Shown here: in pieces, positions 43,105 through 51,662 of the stretch
How positions within the stretch are numbered: the first letter of the stretch is position 1
Layout: each line of letters opens with the position of its first letter
Origin: Pseudoxanthomonas kaohsiungensis
GTDB lineage: Bacteria; Pseudomonadota; Gammaproteobacteria; Xanthomonadales; Xanthomonadaceae
Reading direction: 5' to 3'
DNA length: 64,000 nucleotides
NCBI RefSeq assembly: GCF_010211765.1
Contig: NZ_PDWO01000003.1
Span: 220,305-284,304 of the forward strand
Position numbers and translations under genes: made by a program
Notes under the pieces: generated by a model
What the model was told of the DNA's origin: nothing
Seen by the model: the letters and a program-made list of their open reading frames with translations, nothing else
Database searches by the model: none

Positions 43105-44042
43105 TGCTGGTACGTGCGCCGCTGTGTTTCAACCTGGGCAGGCGCTTCCTGCCGTTGGCGACGTTCCTGCTGCTGTGCCTCCTGGACATGGGCGTGGTAA
43201 GCGTTCAAAGCCTCCACCCTGGGGGCGGCGTCTCCGGTTTTTCCCTTGCCCATGGCCTGGTGATCGGCCTCGGCCTGCTCTATCCGTTGCTTGACCTGTG
43301 CTTCGGGCAGCGGCGACATCTCCTTGTGCAGGTGCGCGATACCGTCTTCGGGGGTGGCGAAGTTGGTCAGGGAAAGACGCGTGTGACGGGGGGCTTCTGC
43401 GCGCGCGGCTTGCTCCTGGGCGGTCTCAGGTGAGGCCTGCGGTGTTGGCTGAGCTGGCGCAGCCTGCTGCGCGAGCGGAGCTTGTTCTGTGGGCTGCTCT
43501 TGGACCTGCGTCTCCTTCAACTTCTGCTGCTGCACCGCCTGCCGCTGCTCAATCTCCAGCCCGGCTCGGGTTTGCAGGTAGTCCTCCTTCGCCACTACGT
43601 TACTGCCGGCCTTGGCCGCCCAGGCCTCGTAGTCGCCGCCATATCGCTGCTCTGCGGCGTGGAAGAACTTCTGGGTGTTCTCCCCACGGCGCTGCTCCAA
43701 CGACAGGTCGAACCACTTGTTGTTCGTCATGGCGTGCTGGCCGTAGGAGGGCTCACGGTCGATGCGCCACATGTCGGCCTGGTTGGCCTCCCACATCCGC
43801 TGCTCCTTCTCGGTGGGCCTCACCAAGGCGTCGTTCGGGTTGGACTTGTGGGTGTGGTAGGCCTCGCGGTCGTTGCCGCGGAACACCTCCAGACGCTTCC
43901 ACTGCTGGTCGTCTTGGGGCGCCATTTCATCGAAACGGCGCAGATGGGTGTCGGGATCGGCAGCGAACGCCAGGTTGTAAGCCCCTTCGTACTTCTTGTA
44001 GCGGCGGCCCAAAGACAGATCGTTTTCGTAGTTGTTGGACAT
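43101..44042 (-). CDS. Gln-rich protein of the mating operon, unknown
   Basis: A 313-residue cytoplasmic-looking protein. The first 150 residues are structured and charged (LSLGRRYKKYEGAYNLAFAA, DREPSYGQHAMTNNKWFDLS). The rest is Gln/Ala/Glu-rich and predicted disordered or coiled coil (QQQKLKETQVQEQPTEQ, AHVQEAQQQERRQRQE). It lies between the 989-residue ATPase and the L,D-transpeptidase. It may be an accessory of the ATPase; no family is recognised. Confidence 0.8.
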   Translation of the reverse strand: MSNNYENDLSLGRRYKKYEGAYNLAFAADPDTHLRRFDEMAPQDDQQWKRLEVFRGNDREAYHTHKSNPNDALVRPTEKEQRMWEANQADMWRIDREPSYGQHAMTNNKWFDLSLEQRRGENTQKFFHAAEQRYGGDYEAWAAKAGSNVVAKEDYLQTRAGLEIEQRQAVQQQKLKETQVQEQPTEQAPLAQQAAPAQPTPQASPETAQEQAARAEAPRHTRLSLTNFATPEDGIAHLHKEMSPLPEAQVKQRIEQAEADHQAMGKGKTGDAAPRVEALNAYHAHVQEAQQQERRQRQEAPAQVETQRRTYQQ

Positions 44043-44051
44043 GGGGGCTCC

Positions 44052-47021
44052 TTAGGATTCAATGAGGGCGGCTTTGGCGGTTCGAATGGATTTCATGCGA
44101 CGACTGAACTCCTTCGTGCCGATGTATTCCATCTTGGCGAAGTCGATCCGTGGGTGGCCGGCGCGGTTGAAGTACAGGAGTGCGTTGCTCTCCTCCATCA
44201 GGTTGCCGGCGAGATCCGCTTTCTCGATGATCGGGCCTTCCTCGTACTTGCCGCTGCTGTACACAGGGAAGTAGTTCTGCTCTTGCAGCTCTTCCACCGG
44301 GATACGTCGCGCCAGGCCCATGTAGTTCTTCAAGCCTTGGATCACGACCTGCAGCCTGGTAGAGCCACGGCGGGCCATGTCGCGGAAGCGCCACGCTGAC
44401 GGATGGTTGCGGTCGGTGTAGGCGGACGCATAGATCATGTCCACTGTGCGGCTGGTATCCACCGTCTCCTGCACGCTGACCGTCAGTTTCCTCTTCATGG
44501 TCACGCCCGCATCCCGCTGGATGTAGTCGTAGGTCTTGGGTGAGGCCTCAAAGATGATCCGCGACCGGAAGTTGTACAGGAACGCGCCCTTGGCATCGTC
44601 GCTGGGCAGGATGGTGTCCAAGCTCTCGTAGTTCTGGGTCGCGTACACCATCTGGACGCCCATGGAGCGGCCCACGGCGACCATGCGCACGTCGGCCGGC
44701 GACACCAGGTCCTGGCACTCGTCCTTGATCACAACGACATAAGACTGACCCGTCTTCTCCGGCCACTCATCGCCATACTTCTCGTTGCGCTCACGGGCCG
44801 CGTCGAACACGCGCTTCTCGATCAGCTTCTGGATGACCTTGGCAGTCTTGCCGTAGCGGTCGGACAAGTTCAGACCCACCTTCTTGCCGTACAGGCACTG
44901 CAGAACGTCTTCGCCCTCTTCTGTGTGCGACCAGGCCTCGTCGCCGCAATCCACGCCCCCGATCGTGCTGCCGCGCAGTTCGTCGTTTTGCATGAACCCC
45001 TGCAGGTCCTTGTCGATGTTCATGAGGAACGACTGGCGCTGCTCTTCGGTCTTGCCCTGGAACCAAGGCACGGTGAAGAAGTAGATCGCGTTGGACAGCA
45101 CGCGGCTTTCATCGGCCAGGTGGGGATGGATGGACTTGGGCTCCAGCTCAACGCGCTGGTTAAACAGCGCGTCGTCCTCGCCTTCCTTCTTGACCCGGAA
45201 GCCCAGGTAGTCGAACAGGGCCAGGGCCTTGTCGCTGGGGCGCCAAACACCATCGGTGCCCTTCACGCCCGAGCCCAGCGTATTGATGATCTTGCTGTAT
45301 GCGGCAGGCGCCCAGCGGTAAGCGCGCCCTGCTTTGATCTTGGCCATCAAGGTCCGGGCCAAGGTTGCCTCGGCCTTCAAGCGAGCGTTGACGACCGTGA
45401 GGTCGGACTTGCTGCGCTCCAACAGAATTTTCTGGGCGACCAACCGCTCGATCCGCAGACCGATCGCGTCAAGCTCCCGCTCGTCTGCCGCGCGGCGCAC
45501 CTTTTCGTGCGCCACCAATGCTTCGAGGATGGCCGAGCCGTAGCGATGTGCTTGTCCGGCCACCTGTACCCAAATGGATCCGGCATCATCCATCGACTCG
45601 TTGTTCGCCTCGGCAAACGCCTGGGTGAGCGTGAGCGATGTCAGGCCCTGGAAGGGCGCGAACTTAACACCCGGCTCGATGATCAGGTCGTACCAGGCGC
45701 GAGTGTCTGCCACCAACGCCCACTTGCCGTCGGACACGAGAGCACCGATGGGCATACCCAGCGCAGCCAGTTCCAGCATGAGCTTGCGGATGGCCTGCGT
45801 CTTGCCCTTACCCGTCTTGCCGAACAAGAACAGGTGGGTCTTCAAGTCTTCCACGGTCATGCCCATGACTTGGCCAGGGTCCGGGGCCAGCGACAGGTTG
45901 TACCTCGCTTGGACACCCAACGCGGTACCGAACGCAAGGAACGGGGACTTGTCTCGGAACGCACTTCGGATCTGCTGCATCCGGAAGGAGGAAGTCTTGC
46001 CCAGCATGGTGGCCGAGCCGTGGACGGAACCGGCACCGCGCTTGGTCATCAGATCGAAGAACGCGGTCCGGGCGTTGTGATTTCCGGCGGTGTAGTACAG
46101 CGGGTAGGCACAGGCCACCACGAACCAGCTGAGGGGCTTGACCCAGTTCAATGACGGAGGAAGCAGACCCAGGGTGTAGTTCATCCCGAACAGCGTGCCC
46201 ACCACCATCAATACATGGGCAGCCTTGGAGAACATGGACGACACCGCTGGTGTCTTGCCGCTGGAAGCCAGAGCCTTGGCGAAGGCCACAATGGCTCCGA
46301 TAGTCACACCCCCGATGAGCATGGCCTTGCCGCTGACCTGGAAGGGAACATCCCCCGACAGGCCCGCAGCCATCAGGGGAACACCACCAGACAGGGCCAG
46401 CACCTTGGCCAGCGTCCCCGCACCTTCTGCCTGATACAAGGCGTAGGCGTGCAGAGCCAGCAGCGGCCCGGTGACTGCCAAGGCCACACCCGGCCCCACA
46501 ACGGGGAACTGGGACATTGCGTAGCCACCCGCGAACAGCACCGGGAAGGCCGCCATGAGGAAGGACGTGGCCGTGCTGTCGTTGCCACGCACCAAGTCTT
46601 CTGGATGGATATAGCCGTTGGTGGGGCGCCCATCGCGCGTCAGGTGCCAATTCAGATCCATGGACACCAGATCGGGGGGGGCCTTGGGGAACCAGTTCTT
46701 GAACACCCAGCGCTCGTCTTCCAACAGGCTCGGCATGAAAAACTGGCCGTCCTTCTCGACGGCGCCAAGCTCGCGCAACTTCTCGTGGTGTTCTGGCTCG
46801 ACATTGACCAGCGGCTCGCCCACGCGTACCGGGGCCAGGTTGATCAGGTCTTCGCCCTGGGTGATGTAGTCGAACCGCTCCTGTGCTCGGTCATAGACCC
46901 AGTCGTTGCGGCTGGTCTTGCCGACGATGGCTGACTGGCGGCGCAGGATCACATCGCGGATCCCGTAAGCCAGCTTGTTGAACAGGTTCAGTGTGTCTTG
47001 GGGAATGGCAGGTGCTTGCAT
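44052..47021 (-). CDS. Large membrane P-loop ATPase, second coupling-protein-like
   Basis: A 989-residue protein. The N-terminal 110 residues are soluble. Residues 150-320 hold about six membrane helices (VLFAGGYAMSQFPVVGPGVA and others). The motor follows: Walker A FLFGKTGKGKTQAIRKL (401-408), then a long helical insertion, and Walker B near YVVVIKDECQDLVSPADVRM with the sensor VQMVYATQNYESL. This is the VirD4/TraD/FtsK-like architecture of a DNA or protein pump but much larger than usual. It is second gene of a four-gene operon. Confidence 0.82.
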   Translation of the reverse strand: MQAPAIPQDTLNLFNKLAYGIRDVILRRQSAIVGKTSRNDWVYDRAQERFDYITQGEDLINLAPVRVGEPLVNVEPEHHEKLRELGAVEKDGQFFMPSLLEDERWVFKNWFPKAPPDLVSMDLNWHLTRDGRPTNGYIHPEDLVRGNDSTATSFLMAAFPVLFAGGYAMSQFPVVGPGVALAVTGPLLALHAYALYQAEGAGTLAKVLALSGGVPLMAAGLSGDVPFQVSGKAMLIGGVTIGAIVAFAKALASSGKTPAVSSMFSKAAHVLMVVGTLFGMNYTLGLLPPSLNWVKPLSWFVVACAYPLYYTAGNHNARTAFFDLMTKRGAGSVHGSATMLGKTSSFRMQQIRSAFRDKSPFLAFGTALGVQARYNLSLAPDPGQVMGMTVEDLKTHLFLFGKTGKGKTQAIRKLMLELAALGMPIGALVSDGKWALVADTRAWYDLIIEPGVKFAPFQGLTSLTLTQAFAEANNESMDDAGSIWVQVAGQAHRYGSAILEALVAHEKVRRAADERELDAIGLRIERLVAQKILLERSKSDLTVVNARLKAEATLARTLMAKIKAGRAYRWAPAAYSKIINTLGSGVKGTDGVWRPSDKALALFDYLGFRVKKEGEDDALFNQRVELEPKSIHPHLADESRVLSNAIYFFTVPWFQGKTEEQRQSFLMNIDKDLQGFMQNDELRGSTIGGVDCGDEAWSHTEEGEDVLQCLYGKKVGLNLSDRYGKTAKVIQKLIEKRVFDAARERNEKYGDEWPEKTGQSYVVVIKDECQDLVSPADVRMVAVGRSMGVQMVYATQNYESLDTILPSDDAKGAFLYNFRSRIIFEASPKTYDYIQRDAGVTMKRKLTVSVQETVDTSRTVDMIYASAYTDRNHPSAWRFRDMARRGSTRLQVVIQGLKNYMGLARRIPVEELQEQNYFPVYSSGKYEEGPIIEKADLAGNLMEESNALLYFNRAGHPRIDFAKMEYIGTKEFSRRMKSIRTAKAALIES

Positions 47022-47033
47022 TGGGGGAAGTCC

Positions 47034-47780
47034 TTATTTCAGGCGCTCTTTAAGCGCATCGCCGTAAGTGGGGTAGCAGTGGCCGCGGAAAATCAGCTCA
47101 TCGACCCAGGTGTGAGTTCCACCGTCGGCAAGTACCTTGTTGAGCTGGACACCGGCCTTGGTGCAGTCGTCCAGCGACCAGGTCTTGGCCAGCTTCTCGA
47201 TGTCGGCCCGCTTGTCCGCACAGCCCTGTTGCAGGGCCGTATAGCGGTCGCGCTTCTGGTCGGTCTTGCGGTCACGCAGATCCGAAACCTCGTCAATGCA
47301 CTTCCGGGTGGAGTAGCCAGCGATGTCGGCAGCCCACTCCTTCATCAGCGTGTCTCGCTTGGCCGCGTACTCGCGTGCCTCCTCGGCTGCGGCTTCGGCC
47401 TTGTGCTTGGCCCACCTTGCTTCAACACCCGACGCTGCTTTGTTGACGCCTGCCCCCAATCCATACAGCACCAGGACCAGGCAGACCGAGTACAGGAATG
47501 CCCGCACGGCAGCCCACTTCTCTTCTTCGTCCCGCAGCTGGGCTGCTTTCAGCTGGCCCACTTCCCATTTTTCCAACCGCTTCTCAGGCAGACGGTCTTC
47601 GCTGTGGTCGAACCACGTACCCACGATCCGCTCGCGCACTTCGATGGGCGCTTGCTTGGGAAGGTCATCCACCTTGGGGCCACCGATGCACAGTTGACCG
47701 TAGAAGGTCAGCAGATGGGAGGCAAAGAACTTGCCGGGCTTGCTGCGCCGCAGATGAGGAAAGAGAAGTCGAAGGATCAT
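47034..47780 (-). CDS. Membrane-anchored protein of the mating operon, unknown
   Basis: A 248-residue protein. A basic N-terminal part ends in KWEVGQLKAAQLRDEEEKWA, then one membrane helix (AFLYSVCLVLVLYGLGAGV, about 97-115), then a coiled-coil region (EAAAEEAREYAAKRDTLMK) and a Cys-containing outer part. The first gene of the operon, it has the element promoter at 47810-47852. No family recognised. Confidence 0.78.
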   Translation of the reverse strand: MILRLLFPHLRRSKPGKFFASHLLTFYGQLCIGGPKVDDLPKQAPIEVRERIVGTWFDHSEDRLPEKRLEKWEVGQLKAAQLRDEEEKWAAVRAFLYSVCLVLVLYGLGAGVNKAASGVEARWAKHKAEAAAEEAREYAAKRDTLMKEWAADIAGYSTRKCIDEVSDLRDRKTDQKRDRYTALQQGCADKRADIEKLAKTWSLDDCTKAGVQLNKVLADGGTHTWVDELIFRGHCYPTYGDALKERLK

Positions 47781-47809
47781 GCGATGGGGGAAGTTGGGGG
47801 AATGATTTC

Positions 47810-47852
47810 AAGCTAATGCGGAGGCCGATTTCGGCAACCCCTGAACTTGCGA
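47810..47852 (-). promoter_or_regulatory. Element promoter module, copy driving the mating operon
   Basis: Minus strand TCGCA (47848-47852), 10 bases, TTGCCG (47832-47837), 16 bases, TAGCTT (47810-47815), with GCCGAAATCGGC across the -35. It lies 30 bases upstream of the first gene of the four-gene operon running to 42274. Confidence 0.7.
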
Positions 47853-47854
47853 GT

Positions 47855-48730
47855 TCATAGGCGCTTTTCTAAATCGTCCAACTTGTCCAATGCGTCGTCC
47901 TGCCACGTGGGCTTGGGCGCAGGCTGGACAGCGGGCTTCGTGCTCTGCGGCTTCTTCGCCACCGGTTTCAGCGTAGGTTTGGCCGGGGCGGCTGGCGTGG
48001 GCTCGGGGGCCGGTGCTGGCACTTCCTTGGTCTCCGCGATCGGCGCTGCTGGCATGACCGGGGCGCCCGGGACTTCGACGGGTGCGGGCGCATCCGGCTC
48101 CACCACCAAAGGAACAACCGGTGCTTCATCGGCCACTGGTTCCAGTGCCTGGGCGGGCACCGGCACCGGCGTGAGCAACGACTCCTTGTTACTAGAGCCG
48201 TACACCAGCCATCCAATGACGCTCACTGCCAACACGGGCGCGCCGCCTACCCAGTACCAACGTCTGCCGGGAGCAGAACGAGAGCTAGCCTCAGGCAACG
48301 CTTCAACGGTGTGCGACGCGGTGGCCACTGGAGGTGCGGACTTTGCCACCGGCTCAGGCTCTGGCTGCAGTTCGGGTTCGGGCACTACTTCCGATGCAAC
48401 TTCAACCTCTACTTCCGGCACCGGGGAAAGCTTGCCCGCAGCCATGACTTCTGCGTCGGTGAAGAGTTGGGACGCTTCCTCCGATACCGCGGGGACGTAC
48501 ACGTCCTCTACGGCAGGTTCGTACACAGGTACCGGCTCGGGCTCAAGTACAGCCTCCACCACCTCGTCGTCCTCGGGCTCTATGACAGAGTCCGACTCTG
48601 GATCTACCGACGGCGGGTGCGAAAGTAGACCAGCGCTACGCAAACCATCGGCCAGATTCGGAACCGCTGGGCGTGCCGGCGGTGTGGGAGGAACCGGAAA
48701 GTCGTCTAGGTCGGAGAACAGGTCGTCCAT
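47855..48730 (-). CDS. Pro/Glu-rich single-pass membrane protein, unknown
   Basis: A 291-residue protein with a long acidic Pro/Val-rich cytoplasmic part, one membrane helix (WYWVGGAPVLAVSVIGWLVY, about 160-180) and a Pro/Ala/Lys-rich periplasmic part ending WQDDALDKLDDLEKRL. The layout recalls TonB or VirB10 N-terminal regions, without their structured C-terminus. It follows the 70-residue gene by five bases. Confidence 0.72.
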   Translation of the reverse strand: MDDLFSDLDDFPVPPTPPARPAVPNLADGLRSAGLLSHPPSVDPESDSVIEPEDDEVVEAVLEPEPVPVYEPAVEDVYVPAVSEEASQLFTDAEVMAAGKLSPVPEVEVEVASEVVPEPELQPEPEPVAKSAPPVATASHTVEALPEASSRSAPGRRWYWVGGAPVLAVSVIGWLVYGSSNKESLLTPVPVPAQALEPVADEAPVVPLVVEPDAPAPVEVPGAPVMPAAPIAETKEVPAPAPEPTPAAPAKPTLKPVAKKPQSTKPAVQPAPKPTWQDDALDKLDDLEKRL

Positions 48731-48735
48731 GGCCG

Positions 48736-48948
48736 TTAGCGCTCCTCGCTAACGCCGCCCGCGAAGGTCGGATCCGCGGCCACGTCTGCATAGAGAAGGT
48801 CCAACTCCTGAGACGTGTAGCCCAGAAACGGAGCCAGCTCGGCCGGCAGTTGCATGGGCTGCTCCAAGAAGAACACCCGGATGTCTTCGGCAGTCAGGCA
48901 CTCGAAGGGAGCCGGATGTGCCGTGAGTTGGATGCTGGTGTTGTGCAT
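48736..48948 (-). CDS. Small acidic protein, unknown
   Basis: A 70-residue protein (NTSIQLTAHPAPFECLTAED, PMQLPAELAPFLGYTSQELD). ATG 48948 has GAGGACTTCCCC directly before it, a leader shared with several genes of the element. It lies between the glycine-zipper protein and the Pro/Glu-rich membrane protein in one leftward unit. Confidence 0.65.
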   Translation of the reverse strand: MHNTSIQLTAHPAPFECLTAEDIRVFFLEQPMQLPAELAPFLGYTSQELDLLYADVAADPTFAGGVSEER

Positions 48949-49001
48949 GGGGAAGTCCTCGCGAAATGGACGGCCTCGGCAACGAGGCCTGCCCGTGGTG
49001 G

Positions 49002-49640
49002 TTAGGTCAGGTCGGGCACTGGGGTGATGACCAGCTGCGACTTGCCCTGGCCGCACTTGTCGATGGCCTTGGCCGGCGGGAAGGTGTCGCGGGCTGACAG
49101 CTCAGCCAGGGGGATCTGACAGGCGTGCATGTCGCGGCCTTCGGCGATGATGGTCAGCGGCTCCTTGGAGCGCTTCGCCAATGCAGAGATCTTGTCGAGC
49201 ACGGCGACCGTCTGTGGATCGCGGGCGGACATGCTGGACGGGTCGTAAGCGATAGACACGCTGTCGACAGCCTCGACTTTCTCGCCCGACTGGGCGGTGG
49301 CCTCTTTGGTTGCGATGGTGGCCGTCATGCCGGCGGCTTGCGCCTGGGCGGCCAGTTCGCGAGCTTCATCCATCTGCTTCTTGTAAGAAGCCACCGAGCC
49401 GACGGCAGCACCCACCGCACATGCGGCGATTGCTTTGTCTTTCTTTCCCGACAGCAAAGCGACGGCGCCGCCGGTCAGGCAGCCAAGCCCACCCGCTTTC
49501 CACAAGCGCTTCTTGTCGGCTTTGGGCTTGTCGGGCTTGGCCGTTTCAGTTGTAGCGGGGGTTGCGTCCTGGGCCACGACCGGAGCAGCGGATGCTGCCA
49601 GCATGGCTACAACGGAGAGGGAAACGATCAGGCTTTTCAT
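49002..49640 (-). CDS. Secreted glycine-zipper protein, unknown
   Basis: A 212-residue protein with signal LIVSLSVVAMLAASAAPVVA, a basic stretch, a glycine-zipper-like membrane hairpin (AGGLGCLTGGAVALLSG, AIAACAVGAAVGSVAS), a helical segment, and a C-terminal domain (PQTVAVLDKISALAKRSKEP, GRDMHACQIPLAELSAR) that recalls OmpA-like helices without the full motif. Probably an envelope component; no exact family recognised. Confidence 0.75.
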   Translation of the reverse strand: MKSLIVSLSVVAMLAASAAPVVAQDATPATTETAKPDKPKADKKRLWKAGGLGCLTGGAVALLSGKKDKAIAACAVGAAVGSVASYKKQMDEARELAAQAQAAGMTATIATKEATAQSGEKVEAVDSVSIAYDPSSMSARDPQTVAVLDKISALAKRSKEPLTIIAEGRDMHACQIPLAELSARDTFPPAKAIDKCGQGKSQLVITPVPDLT

Positions 49641-49672
49641 GTGGGCAGTTCCTTGTGGCGGGGGGAGATGGC

Positions 49673-50092
49673 TCAGCCAAGCGGCGGAGGTGGACTGGAT
49701 CGGTATGAGGGTTTGGCGCCCATCGCTTGCATGGCTTCGGCCTGGCCGTGCTGCCGGCCGACCTCGACCGCGACTTTCACGGCATTGATCTGCTGCTCGT
49801 TCAAGTCGTTGAGGAAGCGATGGAAAAGCCCGCGAATTTCTTCTTGGCGCTCTGCGATGAGGGCGACGGCCTCGGCAACCTTGGCCGCCTCGCCTCGCAG
49901 GTCGGCGCGCGCGTCGGCTCGTAGTTCGGTGGAAAAGGTGCGCAGTTCGGCGCGTGGATCGGGTGTGTCCAAGGCTGCATCGGCTGAGCGTTTCAGGAAC
50001 GCGGCGAGTGACATGGCGCGTTCGTCGGCTGCGCTTTGGAAGCGCTCGGCCTCATCGCTCTTCAACCACACGGAGATTGTTTTTCCTGCCAC
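49673..50092 (-). CDS. Ribbon-helix-helix relaxosome-type protein (TrwA/MobC-like)
   Basis: From GTG 50092 a 139-residue protein begins AGKTISVWLKSDEAERFQSA and AADERAMSLAAFLKRSADAA, a ribbon-helix-helix DNA-binding unit like those of MobC/TrwA. A long helical C-terminus follows (ELRADARADLRGEAAKVAEA). Another GTG at 50149 would add 19 residues. Inverted repeats lie just upstream. In R388-like systems such a protein binds oriT and helps the MobF relaxase; that role is inferred. Confidence 0.7.
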   Translation of the reverse strand: MAGKTISVWLKSDEAERFQSAADERAMSLAAFLKRSADAALDTPDPRAELRTFSTELRADARADLRGEAAKVAEAVALIAERQEEIRGLFHRFLNDLNEQQINAVKVAVEVGRQHGQAEAMQAMGAKPSYRSSPPPPLG

Positions 50093-50164
50093 GTTCGTTC
50101 GCTCACATAGTTGGATATCGACTCCATCCAAGCTATGAAGGAAACGCACGCTGGCAAGACCCCA

Positions 50165-50298
50165 CTAATGGAACTGCGAACGCAACAGCAAAGCGGTTTC
50201 GCACTGTTTTTCGCCAGAAACCTAATGGAAGACCATTAGGTGCCGAAAGGCTGGCGGCTCAACGGCTTGCACGGCATTTCGGTGCTCTTTCCATTAGG
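50165..50298. other. oriT-like or operator region with CTAATGG repeats
   Basis: Between the RHH gene and the HNH gene lies a 459-base stretch without a supported gene. It holds CTAATGG at 50165-50171, a perfect palindrome CCTAATGG-AAGA-CCATTAGG at 50221-50240, another CCATTAGG at 50291-50298, and TGCGAA/TTCGCA arms between. Inverted repeats beside a relaxosome gene are typical of oriT; an operator for the RHH protein is the alternative. A frame open through 50240-50551 exists but shows no domain. Confidence 0.5.
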
Positions 50299-50551
50299 GC
50301 CGTCAAATCCGCAAGGAGCGTGTTGTCCATGCGCTGACCAGCTGCTTTGCGCTCGCGTCGTCGCTCTTTCGACCGCCACGCAAACAGTCGTCAGCCGCCC
50401 GCTTCTCGCCAATGAGTTCGTGCCGTTGCCCTTCGCGCTCAGTGCGCCCCACGCACTCCACGCTCGCAATCGTCGTGCCGTTGCGTGCGCTGCTCTTGCC
50501 AACATCGCAAGCCGCGCCACACTCAATGCAGCGCCACTCTTCCCCCAACCA

Positions 50552-51583
50552 ATGACGCCCGCCTGCCCTACCCTGACGCTCGCCGACTTCCAGAACGCCA
50601 TCGACTCACTCGATGTTCCGCACAGTGCCACCCTGCCCCTCTACGCTCGCCGCCGTGTCCTTGAAGCTGCAGGTGAACACTGCCCTCTGTGTCGCCAGCC
50701 CTACATCCGCGATGTTCCGCGATCGTTCTCCGCGCCCGTCATTGCCACATGCGTCCACCCCTTCCTGGGCGGGCCACTGACTATCGAGAACGCATTCGTG
50801 TGCTGTCGCCGATGCCAGCAGTCCCGCGCGTCCTCCGACCTTCTGACCGTCGCTGAACTTCCTGAATGCTTGCGCGAGCAACGCGCCCGCACCCTCCTGC
50901 TGTCGCACAACCATCTCGTGCCACTGCCCTCGTCCGTGTCGCTGCCTGCTTATCGGGAAGCACTGCGAGCCCGCCACGCGATGCCGCGCTCGCGGGTCTA
51001 CGCCGCCCAAGCCGACGACGGGATTTGCATGCTGGGGGTATCCAGCCGCTACGGCGACAGGCTGTCCAAGGGGCTGGCGAACCTGCTCGCCGGGATGGCA
51101 GGTAAGCCCCTGGCACGCGAGAAGCGGCGGGTCGTCTACCTGCTGACTGACGACAATTTCCGCCGTGTCGTGTGGCAAATGATCGACGCCAACGCTCGGG
51201 TCGTGGGTGTGGGTCGCCGCACCGAGCTGCGCGATTTCCTCGACCACTGGTGGCTGACTTCGGCCAGCGTCAGTGAGCTGCGCCGGGGGAAAGCCGGCGG
51301 CGCGAGTGCGCCACCACCAGTGCTGAAAGCGCGCCCCGTCAAGCCCAGCACCGAACGTATGCGACGACTGGCCGCACGAAGGAAGGCCGCCCAGGAGCGC
51401 GCAGAGGCCGAGCGGGAGTATGAGGAAGCCAACGCCGCCATGGAGGCCATGCTGTCAGCACGTCGCCAGCGGAAGGCTTTCCCGACGGACCCGGAGATGG
51501 AGGCGGAAGTGCTGGCCAGGTACGGACAGGCCAGCCGGCGGTTGAACGCAGCCTTGGGCTACTCCCCTGCCGGTATCCGATGA
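50552..51583 (+). CDS. HNH-like zinc-finger protein, probable nuclease
   Basis: From ATG 50552, 343 residues. The metal-binding part has HCPLCRQPYI and, about 35 residues on, VCCRRCQQSR (paired CxxC), with the intervening ATCVHPFLGGPLTIENAF as in HNH proteins. A middle domain (RVVYLLTDDNFRRVVWQMID) and a charged coiled-coil C-terminus follow. The frame is open to 50240, so the start is uncertain. It is divergent from the RHH gene across the candidate oriT. Confidence 0.65.
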   Translation: MTPACPTLTLADFQNAIDSLDVPHSATLPLYARRRVLEAAGEHCPLCRQPYIRDVPRSFSAPVIATCVHPFLGGPLTIENAFVCCRRCQQSRASSDLLTVAELPECLREQRARTLLLSHNHLVPLPSSVSLPAYREALRARHAMPRSRVYAAQADDGICMLGVSSRYGDRLSKGLANLLAGMAGKPLAREKRRVVYLLTDDNFRRVVWQMIDANARVVGVGRRTELRDFLDHWWLTSASVSELRRGKAGGASAPPPVLKARPVKPSTERMRRLAARRKAAQERAEAEREYEEANAAMEAMLSARRQRKAFPTDPEMEAEVLARYGQASRRLNAALGYSPAGIR

Positions 51584-51662
51584 ACGGTGGCCCGCCCCGC
51601 GCCAAGCCGCCGTTTTCCATGGTCGTGGGGGACATTGTCTAAGAGAACACCGGAGGCGCGTC

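Noticed and set aside
43101..44042. Type IV secretion effector with a Gln-rich XVIPCD tail
   Set aside because: The C-terminus is Gln-rich, but the GLxRIDHV-type motif is not present, and the gene lies inside a mating operon.
50240..50551. N-terminal extension of the HNH-like protein from GTG 50240
   Set aside because: The extra 104 residues have no domain and lie over the inverted repeats of the candidate oriT. ATG 50552 was preferred, though not proven.
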